Positions 34,532-42,834 of a stretch of 64,000 nucleotides of DNA are shown here, piece after piece. The stretch spans positions 38,209 through 102,208 of the forward strand of contig JAAXXL010000001.1 in NCBI GenBank assembly GCA_013334485.1, read 5' to 3'. The notes beneath the pieces are model-generated. The model saw only the letters and a program-made list of their open reading frames with translations, had not been told where the DNA came from and ran no database searches. The translations under genes were made by a program, and so were the position numbers. The stretch is from Chlorobiaceae bacterium. Lineage in GTDB: Bacteria; Bacteroidota; Chlorobiia; Chlorobiales; Chlorobiaceae. Numbering within the stretch: the stretch's first letter is position 1; every line of letters starts with the position of its first letter.

Positions 34532-34951
34532 TTATTTGATCGAAATCTCTTTACCGGTTTTAGGCTTTGGCTCCGATTTTGGAAGAACGATCTTCAGAAC
34601 ACCATTGTCGAACGATGCCTCAATTTTTTCAGCATTGACGTTCTCACCGACAGTAAAACTCCGGCTCAAACTTCCCCATGAACGCTCTATTCGGTGATAT
34701 CCCTTTTTCTTCTCCTCCTCACTCTGGGTTCTTTCGGCTGTGATGCAGAGCACATCATCATCCATTGCAACCTTTACATCCTCTTTTTTGACACCCGGGA
34801 GATCAGCCTCAATATTGATGGCATTTTCATCTTCGCTGATATCAACCTTGAAGGATGGAGCGACCATTGAAGAAAAAAAAGGCGACACCTTGTCGTTGAA
34901 AACATCCTCAAACATTCTCAACGGATCCCTGCCATAAAGTTTGAGTGACAT
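34532..34951 (-). CDS. Small heat-shock protein, Hsp20 family
   Basis: A 139-residue holdase with an alpha-crystallin domain (about 33-125: 'FKVDISEDENAINIEADLPGV', 'SFDNGVLKIVLPKSE') and a C-terminal I-x-I motif in 'GKEISIK'. The ATG at 34951 is preceded by GGAGG on the minus strand and gives the family-typical 'MSLKLYGRDPL' start; the longer track start at 35008 lacks support. It acts in the cytoplasm, binding unfolding proteins without ATP. Confidence 0.92.
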   Translation of the reverse strand: MSLKLYGRDPLRMFEDVFNDKVSPFFSSMVAPSFKVDISEDENAINIEADLPGVKKEDVKVAMDDDVLCITAERTQSEEEKKKGYHRIERSWGSLSRSFTVGENVNAEKIEASFDNGVLKIVLPKSEPKPKTGKEISIK

Positions 34952-35239
34952 GACTGCACCTCCATCTTTTAATGGTTTAAAAGTTGAAACTGAACTCATG
35001 AATACCAAAAAACAAAAACACAGCTAAACCGAAATAAATTCCCCGCGGGTATGGAAGAAGGAGCCAAGTGCCAGGGGTTAGGCATAATACATAGCACCTG
35101 TCCCGAGAGAAAAAAGGACCCAAAGGACTTCAAGGACTACAGGGACGAAGAGAAACCCCAGGGACTACCAACATCCGCCCCTACAGGGCTTAAAACCTAA
35201 TACCTCTTACCTCTTCACCTATCACTTAGCTCCTTCTTC

Positions 35240-36184
35240 TCAGCGTATCGTTTCAAGAAAACGCTCGGTATCGACAGCAGCCATACATCCGGTTCCGACA
35301 GCGGTAACGGCCTGGCGGTAGGTATAGTCCTGGACATCGCCGCAGGCAAAAACACCCTGAACACTGGTTTCGGAGGATGATTTTTTGGTTTTGATATAAC
35401 CGTAGTCATCAAGTTCAAGCTGCCCCTTGAACAACCCGGTATTCGGTGCGTGACCAATAGCCATAAATACTCCGTCACAGGAGTGCTCAACAAGCTCCCC
35501 GGTCTTGACGTTTTTCAAACGGATTCCGGTTACCTGCAGGCCATCACCGAGAATTTCATCAACGACTTCGTTGAGCATCATGGTGATTTTCGGATTCTTC
35601 TGAACCCTGAGACTCATGATTTTTGAGGAGCGGAACTCTTCACGACGATGGACAAGCACAACTTCAGAAGCAAATTTGGTAAGGTAGAGTGCCTCTTCCA
35701 TGGCTGTGTCACCGCCACCGATAACAAAGACCTTGCTGTCACGGAAGAAAAATCCGTCACAGGTTGCACAGGCTGAAACGCCCTTGCCGCGGTAGCGGTC
35801 TTCAGACTCTATGTTGAGCCACTTGGCACAGGCTCCGGTTGCAACAATTAGCGCGTGAGTAAAGAGTTCACGACCATCTTCAAGCAGAAGCGAGAAAGGG
35901 CTTCTTGAAAGATCAACCTCAGTAACGCTCCCTGCAAGAAATTCCGTACCGAACTTGGCAGCCTGCTCACGCATTTTCGCCATCAGTTCAGGCCCGCGTA
36001 TACCTTCAGGAAAACCGGGGAAGTTCTCAATTTCCGTGGTGATCATGAGCTGCCCGCCCGGCTGCATCCCGTCAATGACAAGCGGCTTAAGATTGGCTCT
36101 GCCTGTGTAGATAGCTGACGTATATCCTGCAGGGCCGGTACCCATGATAATGATGTCACGTACTTCTCTTGCCATATTGGTCAT
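35240..36184 (-). CDS. trxB: Thioredoxin reductase
   Basis: A 314-residue flavoenzyme that reduces thioredoxin with NADPH. It contains FAD motif 'GTGPAGYTSA' (about 15-24), the redox pair in 'CATCDGFF' (about 138-145), the NADPH motif 'GGGDTAMEEA' and the C-terminal FAD motif 'GVFACGDVQD'. Both the ATG at 36184 and the one at 36175 ('MAREVRD') are possible. It follows trxA by 47 bp on the same strand, so both parts of the system are likely expressed together. Confidence 0.96.
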   Translation of the reverse strand: MTNMAREVRDIIIMGTGPAGYTSAIYTGRANLKPLVIDGMQPGGQLMITTEIENFPGFPEGIRGPELMAKMREQAAKFGTEFLAGSVTEVDLSRSPFSLLLEDGRELFTHALIVATGACAKWLNIESEDRYRGKGVSACATCDGFFFRDSKVFVIGGGDTAMEEALYLTKFASEVVLVHRREEFRSSKIMSLRVQKNPKITMMLNEVVDEILGDGLQVTGIRLKNVKTGELVEHSCDGVFMAIGHAPNTGLFKGQLELDDYGYIKTKKSSSETSVQGVFACGDVQDYTYRQAVTAVGTGCMAAVDTERFLETIR

Positions 36185-36231
36185 GATAATGTTATTAATA
36201 AATTCTCTACCCCCGTGTTGGAATCACTGAA

Positions 36232-36561
36232 TCATGCAATATGCAGATCCATTTTCTTCGAAATCTGGTTTTTCGGTACAGCTCCGAGTAACTGGTCAAC
36301 AACCTGTCCGTTCTTGAATATAAGCAGACTCGGGATACTTCTGATACCAAATTGGGCTGCTGTAGCAGGGTTCTCATCAACATTGAGTTTTGCTACAACT
36401 GCCTTTCCGGCATACTCTGCGGCAAGTTCCTCAATAACTGGACCAAGCATCATGCAAGGACCACACCAGGTAGCCCAGAAATCAACCAGAGCAACCTGAC
36501 CAGAATCAAGGATTTCGGATTTGAAATTCTTGTCTGTTGCTGCAACATAGTTATCGCTCAT
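36232..36561 (-). CDS. trxA: Thioredoxin
   Basis: A 109-residue thioredoxin with the active site 'WATWCGPCMML' (about 31-41), the cis-proline region 'RSIPSLLIF' and the usual 'GKAVVAKLNVDENP' strand. It supplies reducing power for ribonucleotide reductase, peroxiredoxins and other enzymes. It is upstream of trxB on the minus strand. Confidence 0.96.
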   Translation of the reverse strand: MSDNYVAATDKNFKSEILDSGQVALVDFWATWCGPCMMLGPVIEELAAEYAGKAVVAKLNVDENPATAAQFGIRSIPSLLIFKNGQVVDQLLGAVPKNQISKKMDLHIA

Positions 36562-36698
36562 ACTTCATTACCGTTTAAGTTAAGAATTACAAAGATTTTA
36601 TGATAACCATCGCACTCTTAAACTACTCTTAACGAATACTTAAATTTCGCTTATAAAGAGAAGAAAAATTTGGGCCACGAAAGCAAACGAATGGAATG

Positions 36699-36726
36699 TA
36701 GGGGCGATCCTGTGTGATCGCCCCTG
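36699..36726. repeat. Hairpin related to repeat family B
   Basis: AGGGGCGATC and GATCGCCCCT pair perfectly around CTGTGT. The 'TAGGGGC...GCCCCT' arms resemble family B read in the opposite direction, with a different core. Confidence 0.5.
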
Positions 36727-36836
36727 GGGGTGAGATTTCTCTTCGTCGTTGAACGCCCTGAACGACAAAACGGAAAAGATTCTCAATTGCAGGTGAGTTC
36801 CCGACGAAATCGGGAGTTCACCTGCCAAAGGAAAGA

Positions 36837-36995
36837 TCAGGAGTGTCCGCCGACAACAATACGCATGATTTTAACATTAAGTACGACAAACCGGACAAGC
36901 TGCCACAAAACATTTTTCCGCCAATACAGTGTTGTTTTTGAGGGTACCGGAGGGTAGGCCTCATCATAATATGCCTTGACTTTATTGGTGCTCAT
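36837..36995 (-). CDS. Small conserved-looking protein of 52 residues (absent from the ORF track)
   Basis: The minus strand from ATG 36993-36995 to TGA 36837-36839 encodes 52 residues starting 'MSTNKVKAYYDEAYPPVP'. The middle has 'TLYWRKNVLWQLVRFVVLN' and the end is 'IMRIVVGGHS'. The composition is protein-like: a short polar start, an aromatic/basic amphipathic middle and a hydrophobic C-terminal half that could lie on a membrane. I do not recognise the family. No strong ribosome site is seen. It lies between sqr and trxA on the same strand. Confidence 0.6.
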   Translation of the reverse strand: MSTNKVKAYYDEAYPPVPSKTTLYWRKNVLWQLVRFVVLNVKIMRIVVGGHS

Positions 36996-37086
36996 TGTAT
37001 TCAGTATTTAACGTTATTACGCCTTATAGTGTAAGGGTTTAGGTGCGTCCCTGAAAGACTCGGCACTTAACACCTCACAATGTTAT

Positions 37087-37154
37087 GTCATCTCGAACGC
37101 AGAGAGAGATCTCCTGTCACAAAAAGCAGATCCCTCCTTTCAGTTCGGGATGAC
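37087..37154. repeat. Repeat family A copy 2
   Basis: GTCATCTCGAACGC at one end and CAGTTCGGGATGAC at the other, with 'AGAGAGATCTC' and 'AGATCCCTCC' inside. It lies upstream of the 52-residue gene and downstream of sqr. Confidence 0.85.
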
Positions 37155-37246
37155 ACCACCGCCAACTCATCCCTCGTCACTCTTCATCCCCTTCTCTTCC
37201 TTTCGTGACTTTCGTGGCCAAAAAACTTCCTCTTCAACTCATCACT

Positions 37247-38701
37247 TTATTCAGGAATAAGCCACCAGAACGGATATCCCTTTGCCTTGTGAAAGAAGAG
37301 GTAGTGCAGTATCACTTTGAGCCAGTGGCCGGCAAGACCAGCCTCACCAAGGGAGTAGTTCATGTCACGGCCCCACTCAGGGTATTTTTCCCAGTCAGGC
37401 ACAACAGGAAAAAGAGTCATTGAGGCGCCAAGTCCATCAAATGAACCAAAACCTGCCGATACAACGCATGCCGCGCCCATTCTGCTCATGGATGCTTTAT
37501 GACGGTGTTCCGTGGCTCCCTGTATTTTCTCGGCAATATTCAGCGCAACGATTTTCCCCATAACACCGGCAGGCATTCCAGTTCGAGGGGCGGTCGGGAA
37601 TATCTGACGACCGGTAGGGCTCGACATCGGCTTTGAAATCGGGTGGGGCGGAGCAAAAGCAATCCCCGGAGCATAGATGTTTTTATAGAGCGGGTTCTGA
37701 TAAATTGATGGCCAGTCATTAGCTGCCCAATCGTCAAAGGGCTTGCCGGAGTAGTCTGCATCGACTTTCATGAACTTGTTCGGGGCAAACATTTTTTCGG
37801 TAATATCATTGCCCTCCCTGTCATAAGAGGTAAGTCCAACCCCTGAAAATGAAGGAATGAGCATGGCAAAATCAAACTCCTGGGTGAGGTTTTCACCATC
37901 AAGCGTCTCATAGTAGGCCTTACCGGGTTCAACCTTGTAGACACCTGCTCTTCTGATCCAGTTAATGCCGTACTCGGCCATAATTGATTCGGTGAATACC
38001 TTTGTCGGAGTATAGTAGCCGCCCCGGTTGATGAACGCGCCGGCCATTCCGAAATCACCAAGCTCATACTCATTTGACAGCCAGGTAATCTGCGCTTTAT
38101 CACTCAGACCGAGTTTTGATATTTCGTGGGCAACATTCAGAATATATTCAAATGCCGCACCCTGGCAGGTTGCCATGGCATGACCGGTACCAATCAGAAT
38201 CCGCTGCTTCTCGCCGGCCTGCATTTTTTTGATGATCTTCTGAAGGTTCTCCCAGGCATGCGCTGCATGACTGTATGTGCAAACCGAAAAGGTATTTTTA
38301 TCAGGGCCGAGACCTTCGGTAGCGTCAAAATTGAGCTTTGGGCCCGTTGCATTGACAAGGTAATCGTAATCGACTTTCTCGATCTGACCGGCGTGCTGCT
38401 CATCGGTATACTCAATGGTAACGTACCCTTTTGAGATTTCATGATCGCCCTCAGGGTGAATTTCTATCGCTTTGGCCTGCTTTCGGATAATTCCCCAGCG
38501 ACCATACACTTTTTTCAGCTCAAACCGGACATCGTCAATCGACATTCTTCCGACGCCAACCCAGATGTTTGAGGGAATCCACTGGTAGTATGCGTTCGGA
38601 GTAACAACGACAACTTCATGCTGCTTTCCGAGTTTCTTTTTGAGAAAGGCTGCACAGGTATGACCTGCAACACCGGCCCCTAAAACGACAACTTTTGCCA
38701 T
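37247..38701 (-). CDS. sqr: Sulfide:quinone oxidoreductase family flavoprotein
   Basis: A 484-residue FAD protein that oxidises sulfide and passes electrons to quinone, a main electron source for green sulfur bacteria. The FAD motif 'VVVLGAGVAGHTCAAFL' is at the N-terminus. Candidate redox cysteines lie in 'AMATCQGAA' (about 186) and 'MGAACVVSAG' (about 412). The C-terminal 'WLKVILHYLFFHKAKG' helix fits membrane attachment. The start at 38701 ('MAKVVVLG') is chosen because the 26 earlier track residues lie in repeat-like sequence. The genus has several SQR types and I cannot assign the subtype. It follows a DUF2892 gene. Confidence 0.85.
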   Translation of the reverse strand: MAKVVVLGAGVAGHTCAAFLKKKLGKQHEVVVVTPNAYYQWIPSNIWVGVGRMSIDDVRFELKKVYGRWGIIRKQAKAIEIHPEGDHEISKGYVTIEYTDEQHAGQIEKVDYDYLVNATGPKLNFDATEGLGPDKNTFSVCTYSHAAHAWENLQKIIKKMQAGEKQRILIGTGHAMATCQGAAFEYILNVAHEISKLGLSDKAQITWLSNEYELGDFGMAGAFINRGGYYTPTKVFTESIMAEYGINWIRRAGVYKVEPGKAYYETLDGENLTQEFDFAMLIPSFSGVGLTSYDREGNDITEKMFAPNKFMKVDADYSGKPFDDWAANDWPSIYQNPLYKNIYAPGIAFAPPHPISKPMSSPTGRQIFPTAPRTGMPAGVMGKIVALNIAEKIQGATEHRHKASMSRMGAACVVSAGFGSFDGLGASMTLFPVVPDWEKYPEWGRDMNYSLGEAGLAGHWLKVILHYLFFHKAKGYPFWWLIPE

Positions 38702-38779
38702 AGTTTCTTGATTTTTTCGGTGCAAAAAAATGTACTCTGTCACAGGTGTTAGGCATAATACAGAGCACTCATCACTCAC

Positions 38780-38983
38780 TTAAATGAAAGCCTGACCCGG
38801 CTCAACACCAGCGGCTTTGAGAATTTTCGCAAGGGGGCAGAAACCGGTGAATGCAGCCTGAAAAAGATTGAGGCCAACAAAGCCGGTAAACCACAGCCAG
38901 TTCTGATTGTGATAGATTGAAAGCAGGACACTTGAAAACACAAACAAGCCCGCAACCGCAAAGACAAGACGATCCATATTCAT
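38780..38983 (-). CDS. DUF2892-type small membrane protein
   Basis: A 67-residue protein from the ATG at 38983 (GTG at 38992 in the track). Two hydrophobic segments, '[18 protein letters not shown]' and '[20 protein letters not shown]', are followed by the conserved '[13 protein letters not shown]' motif of the DUF2892 family, often found beside rhodaneses and sulfur-oxidation genes. It lies 78 bp upstream of sqr on the same strand, which fits a role in sulfide metabolism. Its biochemical role is unknown. Confidence 0.82.
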   Translation of the reverse strand: MNMDRLVFAVAGLFVFSSVLLSIYHNQNWLWFTGFVGLNLFQAAFTGFCPLAKILKAAGVEPGQAFI

Positions 38984-39438
38984 AGGAAGCACTCCGGTGA
39001 TTGATATAAACTCTCTTTCAGAAAGAGCCAGTAACTTGTTCCAATACAGTACTTTTTATCATTGAAACACGCAGTAGTGACTCGGAAATCAATGTAAATC
39101 CGATAAATCACCCTACTTATTGGCATATGCTAATAATAAAAAATAAAAAGCATTGAACAAACAGATAAGCCTGTAATTCTTTCGGGGGCGTCTCCGAACG
39201 GGTGAGGAAGATGAAAAAAAATGTGCCGAGTTAAAGAGGAGATTACGGAGTAGGGGTTAGAAGGGGGAAAAGTGGACGCGAGCGTGGACAGGGAAATGGT
39301 GGACGGAAGTGGACAAGAGAAAGGGATTTCTCGGGGGCTACCGATACTCCGCCACTGCGGAACTGAAGATCTTCATTTTTCGTGTGATTTCGTGTGATTC
39401 GTGGTTGAAAATCTTCTCTGTCCAATTTCAAAATCTCT
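38984..39438. other. Intergenic region with repeat debris
   Basis: A 455-bp stretch between the DUF2892 and DUF134 genes. The left part, near 39000-39180, is AT-rich. The right part has several 'GTGGAC' words (39270-39320) and a 'TTCGTGTGATTTCGTGTGATTC' type segment followed by 'AAAATCTTCTCT' (39378-39420), which is a member of the repeat debris also seen near 24780, 37200, 44100 and 51930. No credible gene. Confidence 0.5.
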
Positions 39439-39900
39439 TCAAACTTCGGAGAAGCATCCGCCCTTGCGTTTCAGAGAGATGCCGCATTGAGCACAGGTGT
39501 TCTCCCGGCAGGGTTCACCCTTCAGATGGGGTACCTCATGGCCGCACCCCGGGCAGACACAAATGTCCGGCCGTTCAGTCGGCAGCGAGTCACAGAGGTG
39601 GCTGACAAAACCGCCTTCAATACAGAGCCCTTTTCCTTCAACAAGTGCCTCTGCAACTTTTTTATGGGCCGACTCAAGGATACGGCCAAATGTCTGGCGG
39701 GAGACATTCATCCGTTCAGCAGCTTCAACCTGGTATAATCCCTCGCTGTCAGCCAATCGTATGGCCTCAAATTCATCAACGGCAAGAACCACACTTTCCA
39801 GACTTTCACAGGGCACTCCATCAGGCCTGAAACAGGTGATCTTTGGAAGATCCTTAACACTCCGGCAGTTTACAGGTCTGCCAACACGTCTTTTCTTCAT
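39439..39900 (-). CDS. DUF134-family HTH protein with C-terminal zinc-ribbon-like cysteines
   Basis: A 153-residue protein starting 'MKKRRVGRPVNCR' at 39900. The DUF134 domain (about 1-95) contains a sigma-70 region 4-like helix-turn-helix, 'LYQVEAAERMNVSRQTFGRIL', and is predicted to bind DNA. The C-terminal part has paired cysteines ('CVCPGCGHEV', 'CAQCGISLKRKGGC') that could bind zinc or iron. DUF134 genes often neighbour NifX/NifB-type or Mrp-type iron-sulfur genes; none is adjacent here. Confidence 0.85.
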   Translation of the reverse strand: MKKRRVGRPVNCRSVKDLPKITCFRPDGVPCESLESVVLAVDEFEAIRLADSEGLYQVEAAERMNVSRQTFGRILESAHKKVAEALVEGKGLCIEGGFVSHLCDSLPTERPDICVCPGCGHEVPHLKGEPCRENTCAQCGISLKRKGGCFSEV

Positions 39901-40149
39901 ATACAAACCGTATCTATTACATTCCACTCTAAACAATACATTGCACGAACTACCTGCAGGTCGGAATATCGCAAAATTGATTTAGAACCCGGAATAAATT
40001 GGTTGTAAAAAAAAGTCCTGTATCAAGTTAACCTTTTAATATTTATACAGTCTGGTCTATCACAATTGTTAACCTGCTTATCGAATATCAAGACACCGCT
40101 ATCCGATTCAAACAGGATAGAACAAGTACCTCTCGCCCGCCACTGGAAA

Positions 40150-40554
40150 TCATCGGGTTACCGTGGTCACTACAATTTCGGGTGGATCCTGAATATGGCG
40201 TTTAACTGCGCAGAGATTCGCCGCATTGATGACCGCATCTTGGTATTTTTCGGGGAAATCACCGGGCAGCTCTATCGAAAGCTCGATTTTTCCTATCCCG
40301 CGACCTGATTCCCTGACAACATGTGACTGTACAATCCTGATACCCTCTGTCGGAATCCCCCGGCTCTGGCAAAAAGAGAGCACAAAAAAGCCTGCACAGG
40401 TGCCGATGGATGCAAGAAAAAGGGAAAACGGCTCCGGAGCGGAACCCTCACCACCTGCATAAGTGGACTGATCGGTATGCATGGTAAAACCATTAAAATC
40501 AGCATTTACCTTTTTTCCGCCGCCAAAGGTTACGATCATTTCACTTGTCATCAT
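40150..40554 (-). CDS. OsmC/Ohr-family protein
   Basis: A 134-residue OsmC-like protein. The two conserved cysteines lie in 'SIGTCAGFFVLSF' (about 53) and 'ANLCAVKRH' (about 113), spaced as in hydroperoxide-reducing family members. The typical 'PEPFSLFLASIGTC' helix is present. The likely role is peroxide defence using a thiol reductant, but many YhfA-like members have no proven substrate. The start is one of two adjacent ATGs. Confidence 0.85.
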   Translation of the reverse strand: MMTSEMIVTFGGGKKVNADFNGFTMHTDQSTYAGGEGSAPEPFSLFLASIGTCAGFFVLSFCQSRGIPTEGIRIVQSHVVRESGRGIGKIELSIELPGDFPEKYQDAVINAANLCAVKRHIQDPPEIVVTTVTR

Positions 40555-40656
40555 GCTAAAGTGCTGTTTATAGTTGCTGTCGAGTGTTTATTCTCAATCT
40601 AAAATATAGACCTTCCCTCTATTATACGCATATGCCCATAATAAAGCAAGCTGATT

Positions 40657-40696
40657 ACCTGAACTCTGATTGATCTTTGTCAGTCAGAGTTCAGGT
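40657..40696 (-). terminator. 13-bp hairpin downstream of the DUF4438 gene
   Basis: ACCTGAACTCTGA pairs perfectly with TCAGAGTTCAGGT around a 14-base loop. It starts about 20 bp after the minus-strand stop at 40718. It lacks a clear T-run. Confidence 0.6.
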
Positions 40697-40717
40697 AGAG
40701 ATAATGATCCTTCAAGC

Positions 40718-41608
40718 TTACCTCTTCAGCATGGTTCCAAAACCGAGGCGATCGGCGATATTGGCTTCAGGATCGATGACGGGATGAATAAGCGGCGAAG
40801 CGCAGGTCATAAGCGTCGTAACACCCGGTCCGTGACCGGCTTCCCTGCAATCACTGTGCACAACAATACCGATCGTGACGGCACCCTTGCGGTATGCTCT
40901 GCCATAGCGATTATCATGATCGAGCAGGGCAACAAAGTCACCAAAACGAATCTTGTCAATCCCGTAATCCCTGACCGTTTCGGCATCACTCGTCATAATA
41001 TCATAGTCACCCTTTGCAACATGGGCAGAACCGATTCCCGATCCCATGCAGACAGCAGGAACAATAGTGGTCACCGGCACCTCAAGCACCCCCTCCTCAA
41101 CTTCCTGAATCTTCATTGCACCAAGAAGAGCGGGATCAAGGTTAAAGAGGGCGATATCACCATAATCAACAAGCTGCAACCCCTGACCTTTCCCCCGAAT
41201 AATAATGGTATCGCTGTAAAGCAGCTTCTCCTTCACCTCACGCGGGAAATCAACAATCACATGCTCAGATCCGCCATGATGACCGAGAACCCTGCCTTCG
41301 GCCCCTTTGGCCTCACCGGTAACAACGGTGGCGATATTGCCTGCACAGGAGTAGATCTGCACTCCGACATTCGGATGCTCGTAGGGTTTCTGGGTATCAG
41401 CGGTACAGCTAACGCCCGGCTCTATGTGATCACCCTGCCATCCGAATGCGGAGTCTCCTACCTGGACGTTCAGGGTAATGCCTCCGATAGAGGGAAGAAT
41501 AAAGGGTATGCCATGATGGTCAACCTCCCAGTTGCCTCTGGTTCTCGGCTGCCCCGGCTGACACTGAAGCAAAAATTCCACTATATGCGCTTCATTCGTT
41601 TTAAGCAT
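40718..41608 (-). CDS. DUF4438-domain protein
   Basis: A 296-residue protein that I match to DUF4438 by overall pattern ('[17 protein letters not shown]', '[12 protein letters not shown]', '[14 protein letters not shown]', '[10 protein letters not shown]'). The family is found in thermophiles and anaerobes and has no known activity. Several conserved His/Asp/Gly clusters suggest a metal- or nucleotide-handling enzyme, but that is speculation. The 329-codon plus-strand frame across the same DNA is an antisense shadow. Confidence 0.78.
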   Translation of the reverse strand: MLKTNEAHIVEFLLQCQPGQPRTRGNWEVDHHGIPFILPSIGGITLNVQVGDSAFGWQGDHIEPGVSCTADTQKPYEHPNVGVQIYSCAGNIATVVTGEAKGAEGRVLGHHGGSEHVIVDFPREVKEKLLYSDTIIIRGKGQGLQLVDYGDIALFNLDPALLGAMKIQEVEEGVLEVPVTTIVPAVCMGSGIGSAHVAKGDYDIMTSDAETVRDYGIDKIRFGDFVALLDHDNRYGRAYRKGAVTIGIVVHSDCREAGHGPGVTTLMTCASPLIHPVIDPEANIADRLGFGTMLKR

Positions 41609-41655
41609 GGATTCTCATTAAAGGTTGTGAGTGATGTACTGAAACAGAGCACCGG

Positions 41656-42387
41656 TTAGACATCCAGCCCCGGACGTTTAAATGATCTTGCTGCGGGAAA
41701 AAGAGCCTCTACTGAACGGCGAAGCCTGTCAAGATGGAGAAGAAGAGAGAGCGTGCTGTTCTCCCTCGATGGCAGGGCTGTGTAAAGCCGGCTCCACGCG
41801 GCAAGGGAGCGGTCGATGGTTATGAGCGCAATCTTTGCACTGCCGTTGGCATCGTTGTCTGCGCTATTGATCCCGGAAGCGATATCGTTCATTCGCCCTT
41901 CAACAGCACGAACCATTTTCGGATAGATAAAGTACTGATAACGCCTGATGATCTCGACCGGCTCTTCCAGAGAAGAGAGTGCAGCAGGCAAAAGAGACTC
42001 ATCCTCAAAATGCTCATCAACTGCGGCAAACCATTCATTGACCATACCGGCATAGTGAAGCGCTGCCGTTGAGCATGGATGTTCCCGTGCACTATGATAG
42101 AGACTTTCGGGCGGGTCGGATTGTACGCTCTCTTTTTGAAGATCTTCAACTCCCGCCCCCTCAGTCAAGGCTGTTTCTTGCACAACACGCATGGCCTGAA
42201 GAAGTGCTTCACCCATCTCCTGCCAAAAACCGGCATTCAAGACATCAAGCTCTTTCAGGGGAGTGCTGCTCTCTTCCTCTCCGGATTCAACCTGAAACTG
42301 AAGACAGCGAGAGGTAAATGCACAACGCTCGCACCAGCGGTCGCAATAGGTATAGATACCTTCTATCAGGTGAGATGTATCATCCAT
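41656..42387 (-). CDS. Unknown protein with N-terminal cysteine cluster
   Basis: A 243-residue protein from the ATG at 42387. The N-terminus carries 'YCDRWCERCAFTSRC' (about 13-27), a C-x3-C-x2-C-x5-C arrangement that could hold zinc or an iron-sulfur cluster. The rest is helical and acidic with no membrane segment. I have a general impression that this Cys motif occurs in unannotated proteins of several phyla, but I cannot name the family. It lies 47 bp upstream of the DUF4438 gene on the same strand and may share its transcript. Confidence 0.65.
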   Translation of the reverse strand: MDDTSHLIEGIYTYCDRWCERCAFTSRCLQFQVESGEEESSTPLKELDVLNAGFWQEMGEALLQAMRVVQETALTEGAGVEDLQKESVQSDPPESLYHSAREHPCSTAALHYAGMVNEWFAAVDEHFEDESLLPAALSSLEEPVEIIRRYQYFIYPKMVRAVEGRMNDIASGINSADNDANGSAKIALITIDRSLAAWSRLYTALPSRENSTLSLLLHLDRLRRSVEALFPAARSFKRPGLDV

Positions 42388-42834
42388 GGTTACTTCGTTA
42401 CGTGGCCGATAGTCAAACCGGAGTAGAAGAAAATACAAAAAACAGAATCGCCTGCAATCAGGCAATGAGTGTAAAGGATGTTATCGCATGCCGGGCCGGG
42501 AAAAAAGAATCATAAACAGTGGATCCCCCCTGAGAGGAAAACTCCTCACCGTCTCAAAAAAGTCTCACTATTCACCTCATTAAACGGATGATTTAAACAA
42601 TAATGAGACAGTGCTTCTCCGAAAACATCGCAACAGAGCCCCTCTCATGTATCGTTCTGTCGAACATAAATATAGGACATTTTTAATCCTGAAAGCACCA
42701 TAAAACAACACGATCCCGTCAGAAAAAGGGGAAGAGGCGTGGCCGTTTACGGGCAGGACTCCGTTCTTTGGCACGGAAGTTGATGAATGATATACAGAAC
42801 TATTAAAACAATCCACCACAAAGGGAGAACCATC
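42388..42834. other. Intergenic region upstream of the secreted protein gene
   Basis: A 447-bp stretch with no gene. The left half has a run of weak direct words ('TCTCA', 'CTCACC'). The right half contains a candidate sigma-54-type site (42769-42784) at a suitable distance from the ATG at 42835. Confidence 0.45.
42769..42784 (+). promoter_or_regulatory. Candidate sigma-54-type promoter
   Basis: TGGCACGGAAGTTGAT matches the TGGCAC-N5-TTGCA/T consensus except that the -12 'GC' is 'GA'. It is 51-66 bp before the ATG of the secreted protein, with a ribosome site (AAGGGAG) between. One key base differs, so this remains tentative. Confidence 0.35.

Noticed and set aside
36340-36620. Plus-strand ORFs at 36215-36499 and 36352-36603
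   Set aside because: Both lie on the opposite strand of trxA and have no independent features.
40670-41659. 329-codon plus-strand ORF
   Set aside because: It is antisense to the DUF4438 gene, which shows family motifs; the plus frame has unusual composition and no recognisable motifs.
42600-42800. Cyclic-di-GMP-type or other riboswitch before the secreted protein gene
   Set aside because: The GC-rich part around 42720-42780 lacks the conserved riboswitch words I know; the sigma-54-like match explains the region better.
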